Shown: positions 18,351-27,015, numbered from the stretch's first letter. The stretch is DNA of 64,000 nucleotides from Acidobacteria bacterium Mor1 (GCA_001664505.1 CP011806.1:5606590-5670589); one strand, 5' to 3'. The notes: generated by a model not told the origin, from the letters alone. Numbers and translations are program-made.

Positions 18351-18734
18351 CTAGTTGAGCTGGGTGAAGACCGAAGCCACCGAGTAGATCTCGGCGCCGC
18401 CCAGGCGGACTTCGATCACCAGGTGCCGGCTGGTGGCGGTACAGAACGAGGCCTCACGGCAGTAGTGGGTCACCACTTCGTACTGGCGCGAGCCGATGGT
18501 CACGGCCTGTACGCCGGAGGAGCCGCTCGTGGGGAGCGCGGCCGGGTCGTCTCGACGCAGGGTCTCGACGACCTGCTGTGCCGCTTCAACGGCGCCGGTG
18601 CGTTGTTCGTTGCGGGTGTTCGCGTCGAAGTAGCCGATGAAGCTCGGCAGCATCGCCATCATCACCAGCGCCAGGATCGCCAGGGCGATCAGCACTTCGA
18701 CGAGGGTCATCCCGTTCTCGGAGCGCCGGCTCAT
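18351..18734 (-). CDS. pilV: Prepilin-type minor pilin, PilV-like
   Basis: The 127-residue product has leader MSRRSENG, then MTLVEVLIALAILALVMMAML with Glu at mature position 5, a classic prepilin peptidase substrate. The short globular domain has a cysteine pair (CREASFC). Its start overlaps the FimT-like stop by 4 bp (ATGA), indicating coupled translation. Size and gene order fit PilV of the minor pilin set. Confidence 0.85.
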   Translation of the reverse strand: MSRRSENGMTLVEVLIALAILALVMMAMLPSFIGYFDANTRNEQRTGAVEAAQQVVETLRRDDPAALPTSGSSGVQAVTIGSRQYEVVTHYCREASFCTATSRHLVIEVRLGGAEIYSVASVFTQLN

Positions 18735-19192
18735 CGGACGACTCCTGCGGAACCACCGAGGAGTACCTCGACCTGCTCGCTGCCGAAGTCGGGGTTCTCG
18801 AGGGTGATGATCACGTTGTTCGACGAGATGCCCCGTGAGTTGAAGCAGACGAGCCAGCTCGTGCTCGCCAGGGTCACGTCGTCGGGCAGCGTCAGGGTGC
18901 GATCGGTATCGGGTGTCCAGGTCGAGTCGGAGCAGGTGGTCGCGACCAGGGTGCGCACGGCGCCGTCGCCGTCGGGCACGACCCTGTAGGCGGACGTGGT
19001 CGCCATGGCGTGGGCTCGCGACATCCTCATGAACGCCGCAAGCTGGGTCGCGCCGGATTCGACCGGTGCTTCGAAGGGAGCCAGTGAAAGCGCGGTGGCG
19101 GCGATGGCCAGGCCCATGATGGCAAGAACCACCAACACCTCGGCCAAAGTCATTCCGCGCTGACCGTATCCCGGTTGTTTCGCTTCGTGCAT
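18731..19192 (-). CDS. fimT: Prepilin-type minor pilin, FimT/GspH-like
   Basis: The 153-residue product begins MHEAKQPGYGQRG; the mature N-terminus would be MTLAEVLVVLAIMGLAIAATAL with Glu5. The C-terminal beta domain resembles GspH/FimT. ATG 19192 is chosen because AGAGGTGAT precedes it at good spacing; a longer frame from 19243 has no ribosome site. It is the first gene of the minor pilin operon, so the promoter should lie in 19193-19290. No major pilin, PilY1 or motor ATPase is encoded nearby. Confidence 0.85.
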   Translation of the reverse strand: MHEAKQPGYGQRGMTLAEVLVVLAIMGLAIAATALSLAPFEAPVESGATQLAAFMRMSRAHAMATTSAYRVVPDGDGAVRTLVATTCSDSTWTPDTDRTLTLPDDVTLASTSWLVCFNSRGISSNNVIITLENPDFGSEQVEVLLGGSAGVVR

Positions 19193-19290
19193 TGCCGCTA
19201 TCACCTCTATGGGATGAGCTAAGGGCAATATGGGGATATGCAAGCGGAAATTCCGTATAGGAATTGACGGGCTACTGGGAAGGCTGGCTT

Positions 19291-19321
19291 CCGTAACCCT
19301 CTTTTTTGTAAACGGTTACGG
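19291..19321. repeat. Inverted repeat at the end of the unknown three-gene cassette
   Basis: CCGTAACC (19291-19298) and GGTTACGG (19314-19321) are perfect 8-bp arms around an AT-rich loop. The repeat overlaps the stop codon of the leftward gene ending at 19316. It could end that transcript, though no T-run follows on the minus strand. Confidence 0.45.
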
Positions 19322-20401
19322 TTTGGTGGTCGTTTCGGCCGCCGCGGTGCCCCCACCGCCGGCCGGGGCGGTCTCCAGGGTGGCGTCGATCAGCTCGACC
19401 CCGGTGATCTTGGACCAGCGCCCCACCGGTTCCCCATCGTCGGTCCGGACGAACAGGCCGGTGAAGCCGGCGTCGGACAGATCGGCGGCGGCGGCTTGAA
19501 TCGCCTGGGTGCGCCGCTCGGTGGGAGTGGCCTTCCAATCCCGGGCGGTCACGGTCACGAATGCGCTGGGCCAGCGGCTCTGCGCCTCGCCCAGGGCCGA
19601 CACGTGGGTCATCGACTCCGCCGAGGGATGGGCCTCGCCGGACAGCAAGCCGCCGAACCCGACGAAGCGCACGATCAGCGCGACGGCCAGGGCCGCCACC
19701 AGGATGCCCGTACGGGACCCGGGCTGCTCCACCACCGTCTGGGCAACGGGGCGGGCGGTCCGAATCGGCTGGGGCGCTCGACGCTGCCCGGGGGCACCGG
19801 TCTTGGCCGCTGCCGATGACGTTTGCGCCTGAGGTTTGGATGTCGAAGGGGCCGACTGGGGCGCATCGATCGCATCCACCAGGCTGTCGGCCTGCTGCTG
19901 CTCGTTCCCCTGCAACAGCCCGCGGACCTCGAAGGTGGTGTTGCGCAGGCGATGCAGGTACGGCGTCATCTCCTGCACGCTCTTCATGTCGCCGGCGGAC
20001 AGCAGCGCGTTGATCGCGTTCTGGGTCTTGCGCACCAGCGAGCGGCCGACCGCGGTGTCGAGCATCAACTCACCGCGGATACCGAAGGCGGCCGCCGGTT
20101 CTTCCGACTGCACTGCCTCGAGGCGCTCCAGGTCGTTGAGGATCTTGATCTGGAGGGCGATGCCCTGGCTCACCAGCCAGGAGGGGCGGTCATCGTCCTT
20201 TTGCGGGTCCTGCAGCCAGATGCCGACCTGCGACCACTCCCAGGCGCTGAGTTCCAGTTCCCGGCTTCCGATTCGAATCTCGGGGACCGTCAGCGGGTCG
20301 GGGCTGGAGCGCCAACGCTGGCGCAAACCATCGAGTTGCGGTTCGAGGGCCTTCAGCCGGGCATTGTCCTGCCCGGCGACCCGGGCTGCGGGCTGACTCA
20401 C
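19316..20401 (-). CDS. Unknown single-pass membrane protein of the pilin-adjacent cassette
   Basis: I do not recognise this 361-residue protein. Residues 1-170 are helical and charged, with a possible coiled coil (LRQRWRSS, ILNDLERLEAV). A Ser/Ala/Pro/Gln-rich linker (about 180-225) leads to one hydrophobic segment (GILVAALAVALIVRFVGFGGLL, about 230-250). A C-terminal alpha/beta domain follows (SALGEAQSRWPSAFVTVTARDW, AAAADLSDAGFTGLFVRTDDG). The topology suggests an N-terminal cytoplasmic domain. The GTG start overlaps the upstream stop codon (GTGA), so it forms one unit with the next two genes. Confidence 0.7.
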   Translation of the reverse strand: MSQPAARVAGQDNARLKALEPQLDGLRQRWRSSPDPLTVPEIRIGSRELELSAWEWSQVGIWLQDPQKDDDRPSWLVSQGIALQIKILNDLERLEAVQSEEPAAAFGIRGELMLDTAVGRSLVRKTQNAINALLSAGDMKSVQEMTPYLHRLRNTTFEVRGLLQGNEQQQADSLVDAIDAPQSAPSTSKPQAQTSSAAAKTGAPGQRRAPQPIRTARPVAQTVVEQPGSRTGILVAALAVALIVRFVGFGGLLSGEAHPSAESMTHVSALGEAQSRWPSAFVTVTARDWKATPTERRTQAIQAAAADLSDAGFTGLFVRTDDGEPVGRWSKITGVELIDATLETAPAGGGGTAAAETTTKP

Positions 20402-20895
20402 GGCAGTTTCTCCAGCTTTCCGTTGCGAATGGCGAACACGCCGTCGACCCAGACGCCGCCGGAAGCGGGGGCATTGTCGGAGCGGGCCACGAGGTAACGG
20501 ACACCGGGGTCGTCCCGCAGCGTCAGTTCCATCCAGAATTCCTGGTTGAGGCCCTGGTCGTCAGGGGATTCGTAGGCATCGACCCGCCCCTCTTCGAGGG
20601 TCGCGGAGATGTTGCCTTCGTAGTAGCCCCGCGCCGCCAGGGGGTCGAGGGTCTCGGTGTCCAGACGCGGCTCGGCGAAGCTGTTGGGGAAGCCCTGGTT
20701 CGGGCCGAAGTAGGCCGACATGGCGGCGTAGACCCGCTTGGCCTCTTTCTCCAGCAGGCGCTTGCGTGCGTCGGTCTCGGAGGAGCCCATCGCCTGGAAG
20801 CCGATGCTGACCAGCACCGCAGCGATGGCCACGACGAGCAATCCGTCGACGAAGGTGCGCCCCGGCGAGGGGTTCGCGGCTGGGGTCTTATCCAC
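20398..20895 (-). CDS. Unknown small membrane-anchored protein, pseudopilin-like size
   Basis: The 165-residue product has a short N-terminus, then one hydrophobic helix (FVDGLLVVAIAAVLVSIGFQAM). A charged helix (DARKRLLEKEAKRVYAAMSAYFGPNQGFP) and a small beta domain follow. That layout, including the PNxGFP segment, resembles type II secretion pseudopilins. There is no Gly-x-Thr-Leu-x-Glu leader, so it is not a standard prepilin. Start is GTG 20895. It sits between two unknown genes of the same cassette, next to the minor pilin operon. Confidence 0.7.
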   Translation of the reverse strand: MDKTPAANPSPGRTFVDGLLVVAIAAVLVSIGFQAMGSSETDARKRLLEKEAKRVYAAMSAYFGPNQGFPNSFAEPRLDTETLDPLAARGYYEGNISATLEEGRVDAYESPDDQGLNQEFWMELTLRDDPGVRYLVARSDNAPASGGVWVDGVFAIRNGKLEKLP

Positions 20896-20898
20896 GGA

Positions 20899-21450
20899 TC
20901 AGACCTGCGTCGTCTCGCCGGAAACCGCGGCGGTATCGACCTCGGCCTCGACGATCTCCTGGATGCCCGCGATGTAGGCGCGGTTGACCGCGACGAACGC
21001 GGCGGCGAACTGCGCGTCGGGGCCGAGCACCGATGCCGAGGTGATGGCCACGAAGGGGTGCCGTTCATAGTTGAGCCGGTCCACCGGCGTGCCCTGGGGC
21101 GGCACGTGGACCTCACCGTCGATGGTGTAGTTGCCGATGCGCACCCGGACCGGGGAAACCGAGTAGAGTGCGGCGGCCGACGGATCGCCCGACGGCGGGC
21201 GGTAGTCGGTCAGCTCCACGACGAACAGCACCGAGTCCATGGCGATCTGGAGCGACGTGTCGTCGAGGAACCAATCCTGGGAGGTCGTCAGCGGCGGCTG
21301 CAGCGGCAGAAAGCTGCGCGTCGAGTTGGTGACGTTCAGATAGTGCAGCGTCGAGGTGCTCTCGTTGGTTGCGAGCTCTCCTTCGATGTAGCCGTCCCGG
21401 GTGTGCACCCGGATCTTGCGCAGTGCTTGACCTTCGAGTTCTCTTTCCAT
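20899..21450 (-). CDS. Unknown soluble protein, first gene of the cassette
   Basis: The 183-residue product starts at ATG 21450 with GAGGGAG 6 nt upstream; a frame from 21492 lacks a ribosome site. It begins MERELEGQALRKIRVHTRDGYIEGEL, with beta-strand character resembling a short DUF6812-like or PilZ-sized module. There is no signal peptide or membrane helix. I cannot name a function. Its position upstream of two membrane-anchored proteins and close to the pilin genes suggests a cell-envelope or pilus-related role, which is inference. Confidence 0.65.
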   Translation of the reverse strand: MERELEGQALRKIRVHTRDGYIEGELATNESTSTLHYLNVTNSTRSFLPLQPPLTTSQDWFLDDTSLQIAMDSVLFVVELTDYRPPSGDPSAAALYSVSPVRVRIGNYTIDGEVHVPPQGTPVDRLNYERHPFVAITSASVLGPDAQFAAAFVAVNRAYIAGIQEIVEAEVDTAAVSGETTQV

Positions 21451-21547
21451 CCCGCTCTCCCTCGCCAGCTTCGGTGTCGAGACCGCTCCCACCCGGCGGT
21501 CTGCCGGACGGCCTCTGGCTCGAAGCTAGGTTCGGGAAAGAGGGGAG

Positions 21548-22030
21548 TCAATCGGCCCGCGGGGAGCGGGTGGGCGCCATGGCCGGAGCGGTTTCCCGGG
21601 GCCGGGCGGCCCGGAAAATCGCCGCGGTTCCGAAGAATCCGGCCACCACGATGATGGCGGCGACGAAGTCGGGAATGCTGGCGGAGATCAGGATCGTGGC
21701 GGCGCTGATGCTGATCGCCGCCCACATCAGGGCCAGGGCCGAATTGCGGGCGGCCACGGGCATGGGCTTGCTGCGATCGAGATAGGGGCGGAACGGCTGG
21801 AAAATCTTCCAGCTCAGCACTTTCTCTCGCAAAACGGGGCAGCCCCGACCGAACAGGGCGACGGCCAGGATCAGGAAGATCGTCGTGGGCAGGCCCGGGA
21901 CGTAGACCCCGGCGGTGGCCAGAGCCACGCAGAGCGCGCCGAGCACCGTACTGACCGCACGTCCCACCGGGCCTAGGGGCTTGGGCGCCGAGGCATCGGG
22001 GGCATTTCCGTGGGGACAGGCCTGTTTCAT
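21548..22030 (-). CDS. YbaN/DUF454-family inner-membrane protein
   Basis: The 160-residue product has the DUF454 signature: AGVYVPGLPTTIFLILAVALFGRGCPVLREKVL. This lies between hydrophobic helices (VSTVLGALCVALATAG, and two more at about 100-145). Function in the family is unknown. No Shine-Dalgarno precedes the ATG; TAAAAT at 22037-22042 ends 6 nt before it, as expected for a leaderless mRNA. It is divergent from oxyR, 246 bp away. Confidence 0.82.
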   Translation of the reverse strand: MKQACPHGNAPDASAPKPLGPVGRAVSTVLGALCVALATAGVYVPGLPTTIFLILAVALFGRGCPVLREKVLSWKIFQPFRPYLDRSKPMPVAARNSALALMWAAISISAATILISASIPDFVAAIIVVAGFFGTAAIFRAARPRETAPAMAPTRSPRAD

Positions 22031-22241
22031 AGAGTAATTTTAGATTCCGCGTGTCCGAAATGCGACGACCACCGCGAGAATACGACAGAGCGGCAACGCG
22101 CGAACAACCGATCCGACGGATTTCCACGCGATGGCCGGCGCAACTTCGATGCTCGGACTCCGCGGATGTGGGTTTACGCGGGCAACGACGGACCCACACA
22201 CCCGGTGCTCAGATGGTATTCAATCGGGATATAGATGGCGA

Positions 22242-22278
22242 ATACGTTATCTTTCTGCATGATATAGTTTCTGACTAT
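22242..22278 (+). promoter_or_regulatory. Predicted OxyR operator overlapping the oxyR start
   Basis: The OxyR consensus is four ATAG/CTAT elements at 11-bp spacing. Here ATAC (22242), TTCT (22253), ATAG (22264) and CTAT (22275) match 13 of 16 bases, and the last two are exact (ATAG-N7-CTAT). The site covers the oxyR ATG at 22277, which implies autoregulation. Confidence 0.65.
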
Positions 22279-23170
22279 GGAGCTGCATCAACTCCGTTAC
22301 TTCGTCGCCGTGGCGGAAACCGGCGGTTTTGTGCGGGCCGCGAAGCGGTGCCATGTGGCCCAGCCCTCCCTCAGCCAGCAGATCCGCAAACTGGAAGATG
22401 AGCTGGGAATGCCCCTTTTTGACCGGGTTCCCAGCGGCGCGGTGCTGACCGAGGCCGGGCGAGCCCTGCTGCCCCGGGCCCGGCGCATTCTCTATGAGGT
22501 GCGAGACGTCTCGTCGGAGCTCCGGCGTGATCTGGACGCAGGGCGGGGCCCACTCTCGGTCGGGGCGATCCCGACCATGGCGCCCTACCTGCTTCCGCCG
22601 GTGCTCTCCCGCTTCGTGAGGGCCAACCCGGACTGCGAGCTGACGGTACGGGAGGATCTGACCGAGCGGCTGATCGAAGCGGTGGTCGAGCACGAACTCG
22701 ATCTGGCGATCATGAGCACTCCGGTGGAGCATCCCGCCCTGAGCGTCGAGGTGATCGGGCGCGAATCGCTGATCGCGGTGGCTCCCAAGGATTACCCCTG
22801 GCCGGCCAAGCCCTCGCTGGACGACCTGCGGGACCAGCCGACGGTGGTGCTTCACGAGATTCATTGCCTCGGCAAACAGGTCGAGGACTTCTGCTCGGCC
22901 AACAGCGTGACCCGCCGGATCGTCTGCCGCAGCACCCAGCTGCCGACGGTGCTGGCCCTGGTCGGGCTGGGTTTGGGGCTATCGATCGTGCCGGAGATGG
23001 CGGCGCGGACCGACCGCACCAAGTCGAGAACCTACCGGGAGATCGCGGGCGAGCAGCCCGAGCGGGAGATCTCGGTGGTCCGGCGCACGGACCGGTCGGT
23101 CTCGATGCTCGCCGGCCGCTTCGTCGAAGAGATCTGCCAGCGCCTCACCGAGTCCGGCGCCGCCGTCTGA
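22277..23170 (+). CDS. oxyR: OxyR peroxide-sensing LysR-type regulator
   Basis: The 297-residue product has a LysR helix-turn-helix (residues 1-60, GGFVRAAKRCHVAQPSLSQQIRKLEDELG) and a substrate-binding-type sensor domain. HCLGKQVEDFC (Cys197 and Cys206, nine apart) matches the disulfide pair of E. coli OxyR (Cys199/Cys208), so it should be a true peroxide sensor. No Shine-Dalgarno is seen; TATAGT lies 8 nt before the ATG. A matching OxyR site overlaps the start. No catalase or peroxidase gene is adjacent. Confidence 0.88.
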   Translation: MELHQLRYFVAVAETGGFVRAAKRCHVAQPSLSQQIRKLEDELGMPLFDRVPSGAVLTEAGRALLPRARRILYEVRDVSSELRRDLDAGRGPLSVGAIPTMAPYLLPPVLSRFVRANPDCELTVREDLTERLIEAVVEHELDLAIMSTPVEHPALSVEVIGRESLIAVAPKDYPWPAKPSLDDLRDQPTVVLHEIHCLGKQVEDFCSANSVTRRIVCRSTQLPTVLALVGLGLGLSIVPEMAARTDRTKSRTYREIAGEQPEREISVVRRTDRSVSMLAGRFVEEICQRLTESGAAV

Positions 23171-23210
23171 CCCTGCGGCCCTGGCCGCAACCAGGCGTCC
23201 CCTAAGAACT

Positions 23211-23783
23211 CTAGCGGCGGTTGGCCGCGGCGGGAATGAACCGCTGGGACAGCTCGTGCAGCGTGTTCAACAGCTGCGGCCGATGGGCCAACACGCGAAG
23301 CTCGTCCGTCTGTGCGGCCCGCTCGAGGGTGTCGCCGTCGAAGGGGACGATACCCGCAGCCCGGGCGCTTTGAAGTTCCCGCGCGGCGGTTTCGCCGGTG
23401 ACCCGCTCGGGTAGCTCGGGGCTACCGAACCAGATCGGGGCCGCGCTTAGGTCCACGAGAGTGGGTACGAAGGCGACGACGATGCCGGCATCGTTGTAGC
23501 CGGAGACCCGCCACGCCGTGTGTCCGCCCACGTAGAGCACCGGTTCCGCCGTCTGCCGCGGCAGGATCAACTCCGGCGCGACCTCGATGACCAGCATCGT
23601 GCCCTGGCGCACCGGCACTTTTTCGGCGTGCCAGGTGAAGGGGAACGGTTCTTCCATCTCGAACTGAGCGACGTGCAGCAACCGCTGCGCCGCCGCCGGC
23701 GTCGCCGGTAGGGGCGCGTCCGCCCATGCGGGCAGGCAAGCCAGGAGCAACAGCAGGAGCGAGAGCCTTTGCAGGTGTTTCAT
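23211..23783 (-). CDS. Unknown secreted protein downstream of the alpha/beta hydrolase
   Basis: The 190-residue product has a clear signal peptide (LSLLLLLLACLPAWADA) and then about 165 residues without a family I recognise. It contains QGTMLVIEVAPELILPRQTAEPVLYVGGHTAW and an acidic C-terminal half. AAGGAG 7 nt before the ATG overlaps the stop of the preceding hydrolase gene (4-bp gap), so the two are probably cotranscribed and may act together outside the cytoplasm. Confidence 0.72.
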   Translation of the reverse strand: MKHLQRLSLLLLLLACLPAWADAPLPATPAAAQRLLHVAQFEMEEPFPFTWHAEKVPVRQGTMLVIEVAPELILPRQTAEPVLYVGGHTAWRVSGYNDAGIVVAFVPTLVDLSAAPIWFGSPELPERVTGETAARELQSARAAGIVPFDGDTLERAAQTDELRVLAHRPQLLNTLHELSQRFIPAAANRR

Positions 23784-23787
23784 CGGG

Positions 23788-26283
23788 TTACTCCTTGATC
23801 AGTTCGAGGGTGTCGAAACCGACGCGGCCCTGATCGGAGCCGTTCCCGGTGCCGAAGTCGAATCGCACGGCGCGAATGTCCTCGAGGTTCAGCGCGGTGC
23901 CGTCACGCTGGAAGTCCTCGAGGGCCAGGCGGATGATCTCGAACTCGTTCTGCCAGCCGGCGTCGTCGCCGAAGCCCTCCCGCTGGTAGGGCTCTTCGAT
24001 GCCGCCGCCGTAGCTGCCGATCTGCAGGGTGCTCTGCCCGCCGGAACCGTCGAACAGGGTTACGCTGAAATCAAGATCGGCGAGCTCCGCCATGGTCTCC
24101 GGGTGCCGGGTGCCCTGGGCGGCGCGGAACGAGAGGAAGCGCGAACTGCTCCAGTCCCGGGAGCCGGCCACCACCTCGAACTCGAGGAACGCGGTGGTGC
24201 CGAAGCTGTAGTCGAAGACCAGGCCGCGCCCGAGGTCGCCGCCGCGGCCGCGGGTCATGCCGTTCATCGGCTGGGAGCCGGTCCAGTCGAAGGAGCTGTC
24301 GACGTCGGTCTGCCGTTCTTCGGAGGCGTTGGCCACGTTGAAGGTCACGCTGCCGCCGGAGCTGCTGGTGTTGATCGAGGTCTCACTCTGGAAGTCGTCG
24401 ATGACCAGGTTGCGCAGATCCGGATGGACCCGTTCGTCGTGGACCACCGTGGTGCTCGCAGCGACACCGATCGGGCGGAGGGTTTCGTAGTGGCGCCAGA
24501 ACCACTCCTCAGGTGCGCGCCGCTGTTTGACGTGAACTTCGAGCAGGGCCAGCGTCGCCGCTTTCTGTACCTGCTGGGCTTCGGGGCGGCCGACGGCGGT
24601 GCCGGCGGGGCCGCTGAAATCGTCGAAGCCGCAGCAGTTGAAGTCGTTGTGGTCGGCGCCGTGGACGTAGGTCGACTTGCGGGCGCCGGTAGCCCGCTCG
24701 AACAGCGGGAAGGACTGGGCGATCGAGTTGTTGGGGCAGCCGCAGACGTCGCCGTCGGACGCTCCGTAGAGCAGGTGGTAAGCCACGCCCTTGGGGTCGG
24801 TCTCATCGGGCCCGAGGAAGTCGGTCGGGGCGATGCTGCTCAGCACCACCAGATCGTCGGCGCTGTAGGCCCGGGAGGGATAGGCCTCGTCGACCAGCCG
24901 GTCGTAGGCGCGGACGATGCCCTCGCCGCCACGGCTGTGGCCGATCCAGGAGATGCGGCTGGAATCGATGTGTCCGGCCAGCACGCCGCCGCCGATCTCA
25001 CCCTGTTCCTCGAGAATGCGGTCGGTGAAGATCAGGGTGGTTTCCGACGCGGTCTCGATGCCGGGAACCGTGTCGTTGTCGTGGGACATCACGATGTAGC
25101 CGTAGGAGGCCAGGTGGTTGCCCAGGAAGTCGTACCAGTCGAAGCAGTGCCCGTTGCCGTGGCTGACCACCACCAGCGGGTAGACCTCGACCGCCTGCGG
25201 GTCATCGAGCAGCGTCGGGTAGTAGATGCGCATGTCGTCGTTGCCGCCGCCGGCGCAGTGATCCGGCTCCGGGCCGATCACGTCGAAGCTCGAAACCGCC
25301 AGGGGGCCCGCTGCGGCAAGGTCGCCGAAGACGTAGAAGCCAGCGGCATCGCCGAGTCCGTCGACGCGCTCGCCGGGATCGAGCTGGCCGTCCCGGTCGC
25401 AGTCGAGGACCAGGTCGTAGCCCCGCCCCGGCTCCGTTCCGGCATCGGAGCTGAGGGTGTCCCCTCCGGTCAGCACGAACGTGTTGTCGGTCACCGAGCC
25501 GGCGCCGAAGGTGATTTCCTGAGGCGTTCCGCGGACGTCGGTCAGCGCTCCCGCGGCGCACCAGCTGCCGGCGGTCTCGTTGTCGGTGACGAACAGGTCG
25601 CAGGTCTGGCCGACCAGGTCGGCGTCGAGGCTCGGATCGAGAGCGACCTCGATGGTGTCCCCCTCGTTGAACACGTTCACGTAGTCGAAATGGGGGAACG
25701 CGCCGAGGGAGCGGCCTGCCAGGGAGCGCGCTTCGGCGACTCCGGCGGCGGGATCGACCCGATGCTCGCAGCCGGCCAGGGGATGGCAGCTGTCCAGGGT
25801 GCAGGGGTCGGCGTCGTCACAATCCAACGGCGTCGATTCACAGCCGCCGTCGGGGTTGCAGGTCTCGGCGGTGCAGACGTTCTGGTCGCCGCACAGCACC
25901 GGGTTGCCGGGTAGGCAGTTCTGCACGCCTCCGCACTGCTCGATGCCGTTGCAGTCGTCGCCGTCGTCGCAGTCCGCCTGGACGGCGCAGGGGATGAAGG
26001 CGTCGATCAGGTAGACGACCAGGTTCGGATCCTCGGTCGAGATCGGGTCGTCGTAGGTCGTTTCCTGCTGGAACGATGCCAGCCATGCGGGGCGCAGGAC
26101 ATCCGACGGAGAGGGGCTGCGGTAGACGCCGCAGAACCCGGGTGGCGCCTGCCAGCTCAAGCGGGCGACGTTGCCGACCCGGTCGACCCGCAGGGATTCG
26201 GGAACCGGCACCTCGGCAAGAGCCGGAAAGAGTGCGAAAAGCAGAACGATGGCGGCGAACAGACTGAATCTTTGGACGCGCAT
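23788..26283 (-). CDS. Large secreted alpha/beta hydrolase with cysteine-rich module
   Basis: The 831-residue product has a signal peptide (to about residue 23) and a fibronectin-like strand region (30-95). A Cys/Asp-rich module follows (100-175: DCDDGDDCNG, CGDQNVCTAETCN, DADPCTLDSC), likely calcium-binding or disulfide-linked. A beta domain leads to an alpha/beta-hydrolase core with an HGN oxyanion motif (375-377) and nucleophile elbow GHSRGG (Ser450), as in acetylhydrolase or lipase-like enzymes. The C-terminal 200 residues look like a beta-sandwich. The substrate is unknown. The start site follows a run of nine G on the coding strand. Confidence 0.8.
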   Translation of the reverse strand: MRVQRFSLFAAIVLLFALFPALAEVPVPESLRVDRVGNVARLSWQAPPGFCGVYRSPSPSDVLRPAWLASFQQETTYDDPISTEDPNLVVYLIDAFIPCAVQADCDDGDDCNGIEQCGGVQNCLPGNPVLCGDQNVCTAETCNPDGGCESTPLDCDDADPCTLDSCHPLAGCEHRVDPAAGVAEARSLAGRSLGAFPHFDYVNVFNEGDTIEVALDPSLDADLVGQTCDLFVTDNETAGSWCAAGALTDVRGTPQEITFGAGSVTDNTFVLTGGDTLSSDAGTEPGRGYDLVLDCDRDGQLDPGERVDGLGDAAGFYVFGDLAAAGPLAVSSFDVIGPEPDHCAGGGNDDMRIYYPTLLDDPQAVEVYPLVVVSHGNGHCFDWYDFLGNHLASYGYIVMSHDNDTVPGIETASETTLIFTDRILEEQGEIGGGVLAGHIDSSRISWIGHSRGGEGIVRAYDRLVDEAYPSRAYSADDLVVLSSIAPTDFLGPDETDPKGVAYHLLYGASDGDVCGCPNNSIAQSFPLFERATGARKSTYVHGADHNDFNCCGFDDFSGPAGTAVGRPEAQQVQKAATLALLEVHVKQRRAPEEWFWRHYETLRPIGVAASTTVVHDERVHPDLRNLVIDDFQSETSINTSSSGGSVTFNVANASEERQTDVDSSFDWTGSQPMNGMTRGRGGDLGRGLVFDYSFGTTAFLEFEVVAGSRDWSSSRFLSFRAAQGTRHPETMAELADLDFSVTLFDGSGGQSTLQIGSYGGGIEEPYQREGFGDDAGWQNEFEIIRLALEDFQRDGTALNLEDIRAVRFDFGTGNGSDQGRVGFDTLELIKE

Positions 26284-26284
26284 G

Positions 26285-26293
26285 CCCCCCCCC
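26285..26293 (-). repeat. G9 homopolymer at the ribosome-binding site of the hydrolase gene
   Basis: Nine consecutive C on the plus strand (G on the coding strand) end 1 nt before the hydrolase ATG and form part of its purine-rich ribosome site (AAGGGG...). Length change by slippage would alter start spacing, so this is a possible phase-variation tract. Confidence 0.45.
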
Positions 26294-26361
26294 TTGATGC
26301 GATTGCGGCAATATACGCCGATTCCGGCCGGGGGGAGCCCTGATCCCGCGCTTTTCCGGGA

Positions 26362-27015
26362 CTATTCGGCCTTGAAGCCTGCGGCCTTGTGGGCCCCGTC
26401 GCAGAACGGCTTGTTGGCCGACTTGCCGCAGCGGCAGAGCGCAGCCTTCTGGCCCTGCCAGGCAGGGCGGGAGGCGGCGTTGTACAGGGTCATGTTCCCG
26501 CTCAGCAGCAGCGGTCCGTCGGGCGCCCGTTCGATCCGGAGGGTGCCGCCCTCGTTGTCGAGGGGTGTGCCGCGATCGCCGATGGCGCCGCGGTCGACGA
26601 AGCCCGCCTTCTCGTGGGTGTTGTCACAGAACGGCTTGTTCTTCGAGTCGCCGCAGCGGCAGAGCGCGGCGCGGTAGCGAACCCCCGGCATGTCCTCGGG
26701 GGCCCCTTCGATGTCGAGGCGTCCGCTGACATAGAGCGGTCCGTTGTTGGCCACGGTGATCCGGTTCTCAGCCGGGGCCGATTCCCCCTCGCCCCCGTCC
26801 TTGCGGGTGTAGGTCAGGGCTCCGGTAGGGCAGCGGCGGACCACCTCGGCGACCTCGTCGGCAGGAGCGCGATCCGGTTCACCCCACGGCTTGCGGCCGC
26901 TCTTGAACAGTTCTCCCTTGGCGCGGGTGCACTCGCCGACATGGATGCAGGTCCGGCCGTCCCAGGTGACGTCCAGATCCTTGCCGGGGAACGGAAAGGT
27001 CTTCTTCTCGCTCAT
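26362..27015 (-). CDS. Divergent 4Fe-4S mono-cluster protein with two CDGSH domains
   Basis: The 217-residue cytoplasmic protein starts at ATG 27015 with AGGAGA 6 nt upstream. Residues 1-70 form a divergent ferredoxin-like (Fer4_19) domain: TCIHVGECTRA and RRCPTGAL. Two CDGSH-type iron-sulfur motifs follow, CRCGDSKNKPFCDNTH and CRCGKSANKPFCDGAH, each with the C-x-C-x-C-x-H pattern of 2Fe-2S binding. Such triple Fe-S proteins are common, but their electron partners are not defined. It is divergent from a small zinc-ribbon gene 54 bp away. Confidence 0.9.
   Translation of the reverse strand: MSEKKTFPFPGKDLDVTWDGRTCIHVGECTRAKGELFKSGRKPWGEPDRAPADEVAEVVRRCPTGALTYTRKDGGEGESAPAENRITVANNGPLYVSGRLDIEGAPEDMPGVRYRAALCRCGDSKNKPFCDNTHEKAGFVDRGAIGDRGTPLDNEGGTLRIERAPDGPLLLSGNMTLYNAASRPAWQGQKAALCRCGKSANKPFCDGAHKAAGFKAE

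Noticed and set aside
26857-26882. A further TGAACC-N15-CGAC match on the minus strand
   Set aside because: It lies inside the CDGSH gene with no start codon downstream in a fitting place. One such match by chance is expected in 64 kb; it shows that the motif alone is not proof, and that position before a start matters.
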